Part shown: positions 37,489 to 48,408 of the stretch, in pieces
Position numbering within the stretch: position 1 is the first letter of the stretch
Layout: each line of letters opens with the position of its first letter
Source: Dimorphilus gyrociliatus
Lineage: Eukaryota; Annelida; Polychaeta; Dinophilidae
DNA: 64,000 nt
Reading direction: 5' to 3'
Assembly (NCBI GenBank): GCA_904063045.1
Contig: CAJFCJ010000005.1
Coordinates: 2,263,167 to 2,327,166 of the forward strand
Made by a program: the position numbers and the translations under genes
The notes under the pieces: model-generated
Told to the model about the DNA's origin: nothing
Seen by the model: the letters and a program-made list of their open reading frames with translations, nothing else
Database searches by the model: none

Positions 37489-38463
37489 ATGACTCATTAC
37501 TTCGGACCGGAATCGCCGCGTCCCTTCGCGGTATTAAGGGAATCCGGTGCTTCTTCATCTTCTGATTTGCCTAGTTATGGCATGGAAGACGATATCTACT
37601 CTTTTGGAATTGATTATGAATTACGCATGTGTCAATTAGTTCATAAGCACTTGGAATTAGGAACAAACGATAAACTTTGCTACATCGGAGAGGATAAAGG
37701 AAGTTTAGCGCCTTTGCTGACTAACAGGTTTGGTCTTTTGCAAGAACCAACTGTCGTGTTTCCTGGTCGTATTCAATACGAGGAAGACCATTTAAAGAGG
37801 AGAGTTGCCATACCTTTAGCAAATATTGGAGCAGAAGACTTTTTTAAAGAAAGTTCCGATCAATTCGATAAAATTGCTCTGGTTTATTCAATTAACTTTA
37901 TCGACGACTTGGGTACGTTTCTTTGTAATGCTATGGATCATTTAAAAGACGACGGACGTCTAGTTGTAATTGAACGAAAGCCGGAAATGAATACTTTGCC
38001 ATTGTTTAAAGAAGCAAAGAATAAATTAATGGAGAACGAATTGGAAAAACATGATTATTCGAATATAATTAAATGTCTTCAGGCTGCAAGGGCTGATGTT
38101 TCTTGGGAAGTTGAATTACTAAATATAAGAATGCCCAAAGCTAAATGGTTCAATCAGTTACGTTCTAGGTTTCCGAGCCCGTTAGAGATGTTTAGCGATT
38201 TAGATATCGAAGCTGGAATTAGAGAATTAAACGACGGAATGCTCAAGTACTGCGTTGATTCAATTATTGAATTCACTGACCGCCTGCTGTTTATTACGGG
38301 AAGTAAAACTTCACCCAATAGGTATCCGTCCATTCAACGATTCGGGTCGAGTCTACTTAGTCCCCACCCTGATATGAAAGCAATGAATTACTCAATGAAA
38401 GCCACTCCAGAATTAATGAAATACTTACCTAAGAAACGTCTTCCTAAATTAGGTGAATATTAA
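37489..38463 (+). CDS. Methyltransferase-like protein, intronless
   Basis: Single-exon protein of 324 residues starting at ATG 37489. The central part (about residues 45-175) has the layout of a class I SAM-dependent methyltransferase: LCYIGEDKGSLAPLL in the place of motif I (the usual GxGxG is degenerate), DKIALVYSINFIDD as the post-II strand, and a DDGRLVVIERKP strand typical of motif III. The C-terminal 100 residues are basic and Pro/Ser-rich (KATPELMKYLPKKRLPKLG). I do not recognise a named orthologue. The substrate is unknown and loss of catalysis is possible because motif I is weak. Confidence 0.6.
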   Translation: MTHYFGPESPRPFAVLRESGASSSSDLPSYGMEDDIYSFGIDYELRMCQLVHKHLELGTNDKLCYIGEDKGSLAPLLTNRFGLLQEPTVVFPGRIQYEEDHLKRRVAIPLANIGAEDFFKESSDQFDKIALVYSINFIDDLGTFLCNAMDHLKDDGRLVVIERKPEMNTLPLFKEAKNKLMENELEKHDYSNIIKCLQAARADVSWEVELLNIRMPKAKWFNQLRSRFPSPLEMFSDLDIEAGIRELNDGMLKYCVDSIIEFTDRLLFITGSKTSPNRYPSIQRFGSSLLSPHPDMKAMNYSMKATPELMKYLPKKRLPKLGEY

Positions 38464-38943
38464 AAGCGCGCCAAAAATAAGAAACACCAACGACATCTCG
38501 TTACATGTATTGTCACCATAACTGTTCTGAATGACTATTTTGTGTACTTTACGCCGATTAAACATCTTTTTTTTATTAAATTTAAAATTCTTTATTCCGT
38601 TGAGATTAAATAAATATATAAATTATTCAAACATTTCCTCAATATTTAATAAATTGTTCAAGTTGAATAAAGTTTGATAGGTAGAGACATCTGCAGGTAA
38701 AACGAAACTATTCTAAAATGGCGGCATATAAACAAATCTAGCCGAACCAAATTGTTGTCAATGAAAATTGATATTAAACATCTATTCAATATTGAGAATT
38801 GAATAAAAGTATAATCAACATAAATATTATCTTCTGTGAAAAAATCCAAAACCAAAATTCTTTTAAACAATCGACTCTTTGTTGAAAACTATTTTATCAC
38901 TACCTGTTCCATACACGTTCCTACATGACTTTTTCTAACTAAA
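38464..38943. other. Spacer before CEP162
   Basis: Contains the 3' flank of the methyltransferase-like gene and the presumed CEP162 promoter. No clear X-box is seen here although CEP162 is a ciliary gene; a partial GTCACCATAACT occurs at about 38511-38522. Confidence 0.35.
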
Positions 38944-41900
38944 ATGACTAAAAAGTCGACAAATGATGATGATTTTGAAAAATTCCTTCAAGAGGTTTGT
39001 CTAATTTTTCTAACTATTTACATTATTTATTAAACGAATGTCAATATTCGGAAAGAATGTTACAGTATTAAAAACTATTGTTGATTAATTATGATTCTAT
39101 TTTAAATTATTCAATTCAAATACTAATTGAAAATTAATAAATATGACCATTTTACAATCTTTTAAGTCAATATCTGAAGATTCTACATCATATGGTCCAA
39201 AAGTACGTATGAATAAGAAAGATAAACTATGGTGGGACGAAGATGGAGACACTTGTTAGTATTATTTTAAAAAATGAATTCATTTCTAATTGATTACTAA
39301 GAAATGAATGTTTAATTATGATCTTTTATTAGCCGAAAAGACACAACCAAAAATGAGTTTTATGAAGACGAAAAAGAAAGAATCTATCGAAGAGAAGGTA
39401 ACTAATTATAAATAAATAATAATATTCAACATCCGTTGAGAGTAATGTTAATTAAATAGAAAATAGATTAATTATATATTTATATTTAATATTTTTTTAT
39501 TAATATGCTGACTTTGCGTCTTTTTCTCTCCTTTCACAAATCTTAAAATAGAATGTGGGCAAAGATAAAATACGCCTGAGCAAAGATAGTTTAGATGATA
39601 CTCTTGAGAAAACCGAGAAACCGAAAGATAGTATTACAATACCTAACTTAAATTTGACCTCTCAATCTTTTGCCGAATCTGAGACTGACGGTAATCAAGC
39701 GCCAGGAAATGAAACGTTAATGGAGGAAGCTGATAAAGCAGCTTTTTTCAAAAATTTAAGGGAAAAGGAAGGAAAAACTTTGGAATTTGAGAAGCTGGCA
39801 GAAGAATGCGACACTAAAGGTTTTCCTACGATTAATGAAGAGAATGATCTAGAAGAGGATAATGTCAATGAAGAACAGAAAAAGGGAAAGAGTACACTAA
39901 AATATGAAGACGAAGAAGAGGAGGAGGAGGAAGAAGAAGAAGAAGAAGAAGACGATGAAGAAAAAGGTCCTAGGCCAGTTGGAAAAAGAGATATGAAACC
40001 CAGTATGTTGTCTAAAGGTAATATTTTCTTTACTTATTATAGTTAAAGGACTTTTTTAAAAAAAATGATGTATTTTTCTAGTGTCTTTACTCGACTCTCT
40101 GGAATCATCTGGAGGCACGAAAATGATATCAAAGGACGATTCAGGAAGTAAGGAAGAACTCGAGGAAGTAAAGGAAGAAGATGAGAAAAAAGTAAAATTT
40201 CTAAGAGACACCGATTCGTCTAATGCTGTTTTGGAGGAGTACCAACGCCATCTGAAACAGGGTATGTCTTACAGCACGAAAGATGAAACGGGATATATAA
40301 CCCCACCCGGAGGAACAGGTCTTCAACCCACAGTTGGTTTGTAGTCTAAATATAGTCCAACTATGACGTTAATGAACTATTTTCTTTTATTTGTCAATCC
40401 GAACTAGATGAGGTTGGTGACCTATACGACAGAAGCAAAAACATAGAGACTTTGTATGGTGAGTGTATTTACTGTATATTACAAGTTGCGTAATTAATTA
40501 AATTTACTTTTTTACTTGCTAATTTATTTTAAAAGATGAAAAAATTAGTAGAAATACGGATTTGGATGAGAATTTTACAAATTTAGATTTGAGTCCTATT
40601 GCTAATCATACACCTCCAAAGGCTTTGCCTAGAACTAGATCATCAACAGAACGATTATCGAGTACAAAGAAGGGTAGAGTATCTCTAATTTGGTATAAAA
40701 CCATTGTATCGCTTTAATTCGAATATATTGTCTATTAATTAGAAAAAAAGAGGCATGACAAGTACAGGAATGTTAGAAGTTCAGGCTATGGGAGAGTCTC
40801 AGAAGAGCGAAGAAAACATCAAAAGAGCTCCGATTACGAAAAACCCCCAAAACAACCTATAAGGGAAGAAAATCGTCGACTTAATCACGGACGTGACAGG
40901 GAAGAACAATTCGAGAAGCTCATTAAATCCCAATCGAAGAAGGGTAAAGAAACCTTATCAACTCAAATGCTTTCGACCGCAATTTGTGAAGAAATGGACG
41001 AATGGAGACTTAGATGGCAAGCCGAGAAAGTAAAATCTGATAAATTAAGTGCAAGCCTAATTCATTCAGAAAAACAATGGATTAGAGATAAGGAAGACAT
41101 AAAATCAAGATACGAAGAGGAAATTGTTAAATTAAAAAGAGAAAATAATGAATTAATGAACAAAGTAGCTAAATTACTAATAGTACTTTTTTTTAATTGA
41201 ATATTTAATTAAGTTATATTAAATTAAACAGTTTGAAAAGGTCAAAGTTATCTCTAGGCAATCGGACGATGAAAAGTTAACAAACTTCTTAAATCAAATT
41301 CAAGATCAGGAAAAGTTAATTAATGGATATCAAGTTGAAAATGAGAAATTATATCAAGAGATGAAATTAATGAAAATTGATAGAAAAACTAATGAAGAGA
41401 GGTAGAATATTTCAATTTTATCTCCAAATTGTATAACTTAATCAACAATTTGTTTATTTTTGGTTTATTTGTAGACTTATCAAAGAAAATAGAAAATTAA
41501 TTACTGAATTAGAGAATATCAAGTAAGTTTACCATACGTTTTTATATTAAAATATGTCTTATACATCCTTTTTACTCTAGGGAACAAACACTACCCAGAG
41601 AGAGATTGGTAAAGGGTGAATCGTCCAGTATAGATCATTCATTAAGTTCTAATAGAATTAAACAGTTGGAGACGGAATTGAAGCAGATTAAAGTAATGTT
41701 TTAATGCGTTTAGTTTTTCTTCTTTCCAACTTAAATAAATAAAAATATATATATATATAATATTTTATTAGGGCGAAATGAAAGAGAATAAAATAGCCTT
41801 AGAGTTAACAAAGAAAGAGAAGAAAGAGGCCGACGAACTCTTTGAAATGACTGTTATTAAACTAAAGAGAATGGAGGAGAAAGAAGATGAACTAAGAAAT

Positions 41901-44727
41901 AATATTTCAAAAGAAAATAAAGTTAGTTCTTATAAAACAATAAATAAATATATAGTTTATTTATGTAATGCATTTTTAATAATTTCTAGAAAGATGTTGA
42001 AAAATTACAAGAAATTAACTCAAAATTAGAAAGAAAGATACGATGGTATGCTGAAAATCAAGAATTACTTGACAAAGACTCAATTAAGTTGAAAGAACAA
42101 CATCTAAGGATAAAAGAACTTGAAAAAAAAGTAGAATATATGGAAAGTGATGTATGTTTCTTCTATTAGTCAATATTTTATAAGATTGATGCAAATTTAT
42201 TATATTTCTCTTTTATATAGGAATATCAGAAAGGTAGGCTAGAAAAGTTAAGACAGAAGGAAAAGCAAAGAGATTTAACCAAAATAAGAGATTTAGAGAG
42301 ACAAGTGAAAGAATTAGAGAATATCATTAAAAAACGTCATCCGAACTCGATAGCGTCCTTAATGTGGGCCGCGTCGTCAGAAAAACAGGATAATCCAAAT
42401 ATGCCATCTATAAAATTTCTTGAAGATCGTTGCAAACGATTGGAAAAAGAATTAGAAGAAAGGGATGATGAAGAAAAGAAATCCATCAGGGTTTTAGAAC
42501 AAAAATTCGAGAGAATGAAGGGAACTTATGAAATAACTATTGAAGATTTAAATGATAAATTGGGCGCTTTAACTAAAGGTAGTTCAGAAAGACCACATAC
42601 TCATATGAAAGCCTTAGAAAGGGAATTGGATAGCGTTAAAGAAAGGTAAGGACTCTTTGTCAATGAATAATATTTCTATTGTAAAAAGAAAAGATACTAC
42701 CATTTACTGGCGCCATCTATTAGTCAGAATACGCCCTAATCCTGGCTAATATACAGTATAAATTTATATAAAAGTATACATATCATATTCGCAAGAAGGT
42801 GTAAAATCATGAAACTCGTGATATATTAACAATGGAATGACGTCTTTCCAGTTTCAACATTTTTAAAGCTTCATGTTTTTTTTGTTTCCTTTCCATTATT
42901 AACAATTGTTACAAAAATACGTTTACCCCTCACCTTAATAATCGCCCTCCACCCTTAAATCTCTTGTCCATTTAACAATGACTATAAAGAAATTAAAATA
43001 TGTATTTGTTAAAAGTTTTTCATTTTTTTTTCAAGTGCATTATACAAAGAAAATGTAAAGTCCTTTTTGCCCTCGCGTCCCTCCCCCCTCTACCAATGAC
43101 ACAAATACTTATATTATTAGCTTTAACTCTCCTATTCGACTAATTCAAATAATTTTATCTCAACTCTTCAGATATAGGAAACGAGTCGTCGAACTTGAAA
43201 ACGAAATTGAACAGCTACAAAATGAATTACAATTAGCTTTAAAATCTTCACAAAATCCTCAACATTCCTCTCCAACTAAAAAAGAGAATAAATTATATTT
43301 CGAGATTAAAGAATTAAAGATAGAAAGGGAAGAATTAAAACTAAGAATTGATGATTTATTAAAAGAAATATCTCATCTAAAGGAGCAATCTTCAAAGAAA
43401 ATGCCAAAGAATTCAAAACTTATTGATAATAATATACCAAATTTAGAAAAGGATGTAGAAATTTTAACAAAAGAGAAGAAAAACTTGGAACAAGAGGTGA
43501 CTATTTATCATTTAGCTCTTTCTCTCATTCTTTCATTTTTCCAATGTTGATATTTACGCTTAAACGAAATTGTTTATTTTTAATTTTAGAATCATAAGCT
43601 TACTTCCTTTTTTCGTTAAAATATTTTAAGTAGGCAACTTAATCTTTTCCCTTTTTCAACTAAATCGAAAGTAAACGTAAACAAAACTATTCGAAAATTA
43701 CGTAAGAAAAAAGAATTTCTAGTAGGCTTAATTGACTTCGTATCGGTTATCATATAAAAAGCAAAGGAAATTTTATCGTCTGAAACCTTAATTAACACGT
43801 ATATCTAATTTAGACGACTTACAGCTGTTCCATTCACACAAAATCACGAAGAGACAAAGAAAGAAAGAAAGAAAGAGATGTTCGTAAATTATCCTGTTAA
43901 TTCGTTTTTATTGTTAGAAAGAAAACTATTTTACATATCACGTCTATTTTTATCCACAGCGGAAAGAAAACAGTAGGCAAATCTATCAATGATAATTATA
44001 TAACTGTATCTTTCTTTTACGTCTTATTTGCTTTATAAATATATACTAGGATATATATATGTCATTTATCTAGAATAAGGAGTTACAAAGAATTCTTGAA
44101 AATGACCGCGAAAGATGGAAAGATAAGCTTCATGAAGCTTTTGAATCTGAAAGGAAAACTAAAGAGGAAATTGAAAAAAAGGTATTGAAAAGAAAAGATA
44201 AAAACAAAGTTTAGTCATTAAATCAATAGCTATTCTTTGTTTTAAAACTTTAATTACTCATTCATTATAGTTTATTATTATTATTACTTTTACAGACAGC
44301 TGAATTGTATAATGAACACGTCCTGGCCATGCAGACTTTCTACTCAAATCCACCTAAAATTGAAAGGACTGAACGGCTAGAAAAGGAACTTTCACTTGGT
44401 AAGCAAAGACAGACTGCTCTTGAAGATGAAATTAAACAACTCTCAGAAGATCTTAAGGAGGCAAGATCTAGCCATACGGCTGAAAGGCGTCATATTGATT
44501 CATTATTAGAAAAAATTAGACGTTTAGAAAGTCGACATATCGAGAGAGAGTCTGAAATAAAGCATCTTCTTTTATCAAAAAGTATTAAAGATGAAGAAGA
44601 AGATCAAATAGAATATTGGAAAAGTGTAGTAGATAAGAAAAATAGTGAGATAGAACGTTTTAAATTAGAAATGGACGCAATATTAGAAAATGTTAGGAAA
44701 TTACAAAGAAAAAATACTCATAAATAG
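38944..44727 (+). CDS. CEP162: Centrosomal protein CEP162
   Basis: Axoneme-recognition protein of centriole distal ends, needed for transition-zone assembly at the cilium base. Seventeen exons: 38944-38994, 39167-39254, 39333-39397, 39552-40017, 40082-40336, 40408-40458, 40536-40673, 40743-41182, 41232-41401, 41475-41522, 41581-41692, 41772-41921, 41990-42151, 42221-42645, 43172-43496, 44074-44181, 44296-44727; sum 3486 nt, 1161 residues (human 1403). The N-terminus has the DKLWWDED block seen as PWWITEDD in vertebrates, then SLLDSLES. A Glu run (39910-39962) lies in the disordered N-terminal third. From about residue 520 the protein is a long coiled coil with the diagnostic block ELENIIKKRHPNSIASLMWAA. 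It ends with EYWKSVVDKKNSEIERFKLE...ILENVRKL, as in CEP162. Exon 40743-41182's donor is the least certain. Confidence 0.9.
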
Positions 44728-44974
44728 ATATTTTCTATTATTTTTTTAAAAAGCAATTTCTAGAAAAATTATTATTAATATTCATATGGTTCTATTTTCG
44801 TATATTTTCTTAACTGTATATGAAAACATAAAATAAATATAAAAAAGTGTTAGTTTTTTTAATGAACGATAATTCATATATGTTCTGTCTTATATTTTCA
44901 TCGTTAAAAAAATTGTCTCAGGATTTAAATATAACTGTTTAAAAAATAATTAATTTAATTAAAAGAATGTACTT

Positions 44975-45008
<34 letters not shown>

Positions 45009-45794
45009 CATTATTCATTAAGTTTAAATATAGTTCTTTTTGTGCGAGTCATCTATGTAAACGGGTAAAACGGTATGTTTCACTCAATGTTCTGAAACGA
45101 TGAACTACGGATGGGGGGAAAATTCTCCCATCAAGTCATCAATATTGCTGACATTTAGCCAAATCTGACTAATATCTTGACTCAGGATGTTAGATATGAC
45201 GAATTTCAGACACTGAGAGCGATTATTTTAACGAGCAGTGATGAATTAAACGAATCTTATCTGGTGAAGTTCCTGTTTTTAAAAAAGCTAGTTGAACTCC
45301 CATGATTCGTTAGTGTTCTTTACACCTGAGCTCAATAGAAACCTGTGTAAAACACACTCTTATTAAGTATGAAAGTTTTTTCCCAATATTCTATAAATAA
45401 TGTTTACTAAATGTCAGTTGACTAATGACCTAATTCCGGATGTTTATTAGAGAGTATTTTCAAAGAGAGTATCAAAATTTTTCAAGAAGGGAAGAAATTA
45501 GCCAAAATAAACTTCCTTATTCAGTTTGAAATTTGTAGAATATAAAGATTTTCATAACTTTTTACACCTGTTGATGCTTTTTCTTTTCCTTTCCCTCTTC
45601 TTCAATAATAACATTTTACTTTCCCTATATCTTTTAATCAGTATATTACCTTCCTATAAAAAATTGTGATTAGTTTATTGACGAAGAACAATTAATAGCG
45701 TCTAGTATACACAGTATATATGTTTTTATAAGGTTATTTTACTTTTTATCATGGAGGTTGTCACTTCCATGGTTAACCGAGGTGGACGGGGCTG
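44728..45794. other. Convergent spacer between CEP162 and KLHDC9
   Basis: AT-rich with a TA microsatellite at 44973-45001 and AATAAA-type signals after CEP162 (near 44832). No exon recognised. Confidence 0.4.
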
Positions 45795-46852
45795 TTAATT
45801 TTTTTTCAATTTAAAGAGGCCACTTGATACACCACCACGTGGTATTAGACCACCGTGTATGTAAATGTCATTGTCAGTATAAATTAGAACTTGACCGCTC
45901 CTCGCTATAGAACTTGATGCTAATTTATAACAGGTTAAATTCGGCTTAAAAGTTATTAAGAAAATATCTCCGCTTGGCTCCACAATACTTCTCCCTAAAG
46001 GGATAATTAAGCTTACATTTTAAGGTTAGGGAAAGAGGAAAGGAACAAGAAACCTGAGAATGGTTCCCCACCGAACACTAACATCATACCACAACCTTCT
46101 ATAGCACTATGGTGTCGTCTGATTGGAATGTTCTTTGTTTGCGATAGTTTTTCAGTGTTGACGAATGCTTTAAGACATGAACATGGCTTATAACCTTTCT
46201 TATACCCTCCATGTTCTTCAATAGCCTTATCGTCTCGACCGCCGTGTACTACAATATTGTTGTTAATAATAACAGCCGTATGACCTGATCTCGAACTCAG
46301 CCCCATAGGATTGACTCGATATTTGAAGGCATTTAAATTTCCCGTTAGAATATAGGCATTTCCTGTCCGCCTTTGCATTCTAAGCCCTCCCTCCCTTCCC
46401 AAGATGAGAATATCATCGTTGCTTAGTAAGGTTGACGTATGGGAGCTTAACCCAGCTCCCTCAGGAAATCCAGAAGTAGGAACTTTCTTCCAAACTTTCT
46501 CTACCGTGTCGTAGGAGTGCACGTCGGACGTCCGAACTTTTCCATCCCAACCGCCAATCAGTAAAAAATACCTATCCCTTAGGACGACAGACGAATGATG
46601 ACTCAAATAGGGTGACTGGGCGGTCGTTAAATCAGTCCATCTGGAAGTCCTTGTATCGAAAGACTGAAGCTTATTAAGGGGATTTTTGTCGCCTTTCGAA
46701 AACACCCCACCATGAATGTAGATAGCGTTATCTATAACACATGCGCAATGATAGGCCGCTGGGGACGGACTTTGATTAATGAAATCCCAGTCCAAAGTAT
46801 TTTCTTCTCCTTTGTTTGAATTAATGCTTGATCTTCTCCTATCCGTTGTCAT
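45795..46852 (-). CDS. KLHDC9: Kelch-repeat protein KLHDC9
   Basis: Kelch beta-propeller protein; human KLHDC9 (KARCA1) is reported as a cyclin A1 interactor, otherwise poorly studied. Two exons, 46054-46852 and 45795-45994, sum to 999 nt, 332 residues (human 349). Kelch strands appear as IYIHGGVF, FLLIGGWDGK, ILILGREGG, IVVHGGRDD, MLVFGGEP and IYIHGGLI. The block GLSSHTSTLLSNDDILILGREGGLRMQRR is nearly the human sequence, which separates it from other kelch proteins. Start is ATG 46852. It is divergent from LRMDA, 745 bp away. Confidence 0.9.
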
Positions 46853-47597
46853 TTCGTTTTCATATAAATACTGTTTACGTTCGATACGACAGACTGGTTT
46901 CCTGGTATGTTTTAAACAAACAAGTTTTGTACCATGGTAAAAAATATTTTGAAGCCATAGTCCGATAAACAGCAGGCAATTAACAGGATTTTCAAAACAC
47001 TCTCACCCCGTTCTCATTTTCCCCCCAATACCTAGCTGAACTAGTAAAAGTACGCAGCGCCTGAGGAAGGAATTTCCTCCATGAAAATTAACTAATAATA
47101 CCTTATGGTAACGAAGAGAAAACATATGTTATTTTGCAGAACGCGTTTAGAAACATATGCTAAACTTTTGGGGAAAAATTTACCTAGTTTCGTTTCTGGT
47201 TATTTCGTTTCTTCAAAACTATAAATAAATAGATATAGAGAGTACATAACATAAATATTTCAATTAGCTATAGAGATTTTAGAATAGAACATAGTTGTTC
47301 GAATCTCACTATTTATGCGCAACACGAGACTACTACAATAAAGAATTGGTGTAATGTGAAGTGCATTTAATGCACTTAGTTTCTTTTCCAAAAATGGGCT
47401 TAATTCCCTTAATAGGAAGACATTTAGACTTGAAAAAAATGCATTTGATACTCTAACCACAGTTAAGATTCTTTGGACATTCCATCCCGCTAGGGGGCTG
47501 GACTTTTGATACTGAACGATATTATAGTTATCCATCTAATCACTATTTTTAGAGGTATTAAATATTTTTTTAGAATAAAATTTTTTATTTCTCAAAA
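46853..47597. other. Divergent upstream region of KLHDC9 and LRMDA
   Basis: No additional exon recognised. Presumed to contain both promoters; no strong consensus element was identified. Confidence 0.4.
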
Positions 47598-48263
47598 ATG
47601 GCGATTGTGCCAAAAAATTGCATCTTATATGTTGGAAAAAATAGTGAAAAATTACCATCGAAATATTTACAAAAGAGCCTGAACATCGTTAAATTGGACA
47701 TAAGTAATAACGCTTTTAAAGATTTGTCATTCCTTTTTGCATTTACCAATTTACAAGAGCTTGTAGCTGATAATAATAGACTCAGAATTCCTCTAAAAAT
47801 ACCTCGACTGGACAGTTTAAGGACCATATGTTTGAACAAGAATAATTTGGATGATTTGAACGCGTTTTTGGACGAAATAGCCGACAAACTATCTGGCCTA
47901 ACCTATTTAAGTCTACTCGGCAATCCCATATGTCCAACCCTACAGAGAGAGAGTGAAGATGACGACATTTTACGTTATCGGTGCTATGTATTGTATAAGC
48001 TGCCAAGCTTGAAATTCCTAGACTCCTCACCTGTTAAAATAACTGAACTCCAGAGAAGTCATACTCATGGGGAATTCTATAGAATAGCGAGACCTGTAAT
48101 TGTACAGGTGAAAGATTCAGAAGAGGAACTCTTAAAATCAAAATTGACACCTTTACCCATGTTAAAGACATCCGAAAAGAAAACGTCGTTTGGAAAGTGT
48201 AAATATATGTATAAAGGAAAGCATTCCGAAGGAAATAGATTTATCAGAAATGCCGACTTGTGA
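47598..48263 (+). CDS. LRMDA: Leucine-rich melanocyte differentiation-associated protein
   Basis: Short LRR protein; human LRMDA (C10orf11) is mutated in oculocutaneous albinism type 7 and acts in melanosome biology with Rab32/38. Single exon, 221 residues. It has three to four LRRs (LDISNNAF, LVADNNRL, ICLNKNNL, LSLLGNPIC) followed by the LRR cap RYRCYVLYKLPSLKFLDSSPV. The C-terminal block FGKCKYMYKGKHSEGNRFIR matches the very conserved LRMDA C-terminus, which makes the assignment firm. An AATAAA lies at 48279-48284, 16 bp after the stop. It converges with tribbles, 145 bp away. Confidence 0.92.
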   Translation: MAIVPKNCILYVGKNSEKLPSKYLQKSLNIVKLDISNNAFKDLSFLFAFTNLQELVADNNRLRIPLKIPRLDSLRTICLNKNNLDDLNAFLDEIADKLSGLTYLSLLGNPICPTLQRESEDDDILRYRCYVLYKLPSLKFLDSSPVKITELQRSHTHGEFYRIARPVIVQVKDSEEELLKSKLTPLPMLKTSEKKTSFGKCKYMYKGKHSEGNRFIRNADL

Positions 48264-48408
48264 CCTAGGTTCTCTTTAATAAAGTTTAAAAACATTTTTT
48301 TATTATCTGGCTAATAATTTGGCCTATTGGAGATGTGAAATTTTCAGTTGTTAGTAACTCTCCATCAAACAATTTAAATGTCATAAAAATATCATGTAAC
48401 AATAATTC

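Noticed and set aside
38511-38522. X-box upstream of CEP162
   Set aside because: GTCACCATAACT matches only one half-site; the second half lacks RGYAAC.
39910-39962. GAA/GAG run as a microsatellite in non-coding DNA
   Set aside because: It is in frame within a CEP162 exon and encodes a Glu run, so it is part of the coding sequence.
46741-46752. CATGCGCA as an NRF1 promoter site
   Set aside because: Lies inside the KLHDC9 coding exon and is only a half-consensus.
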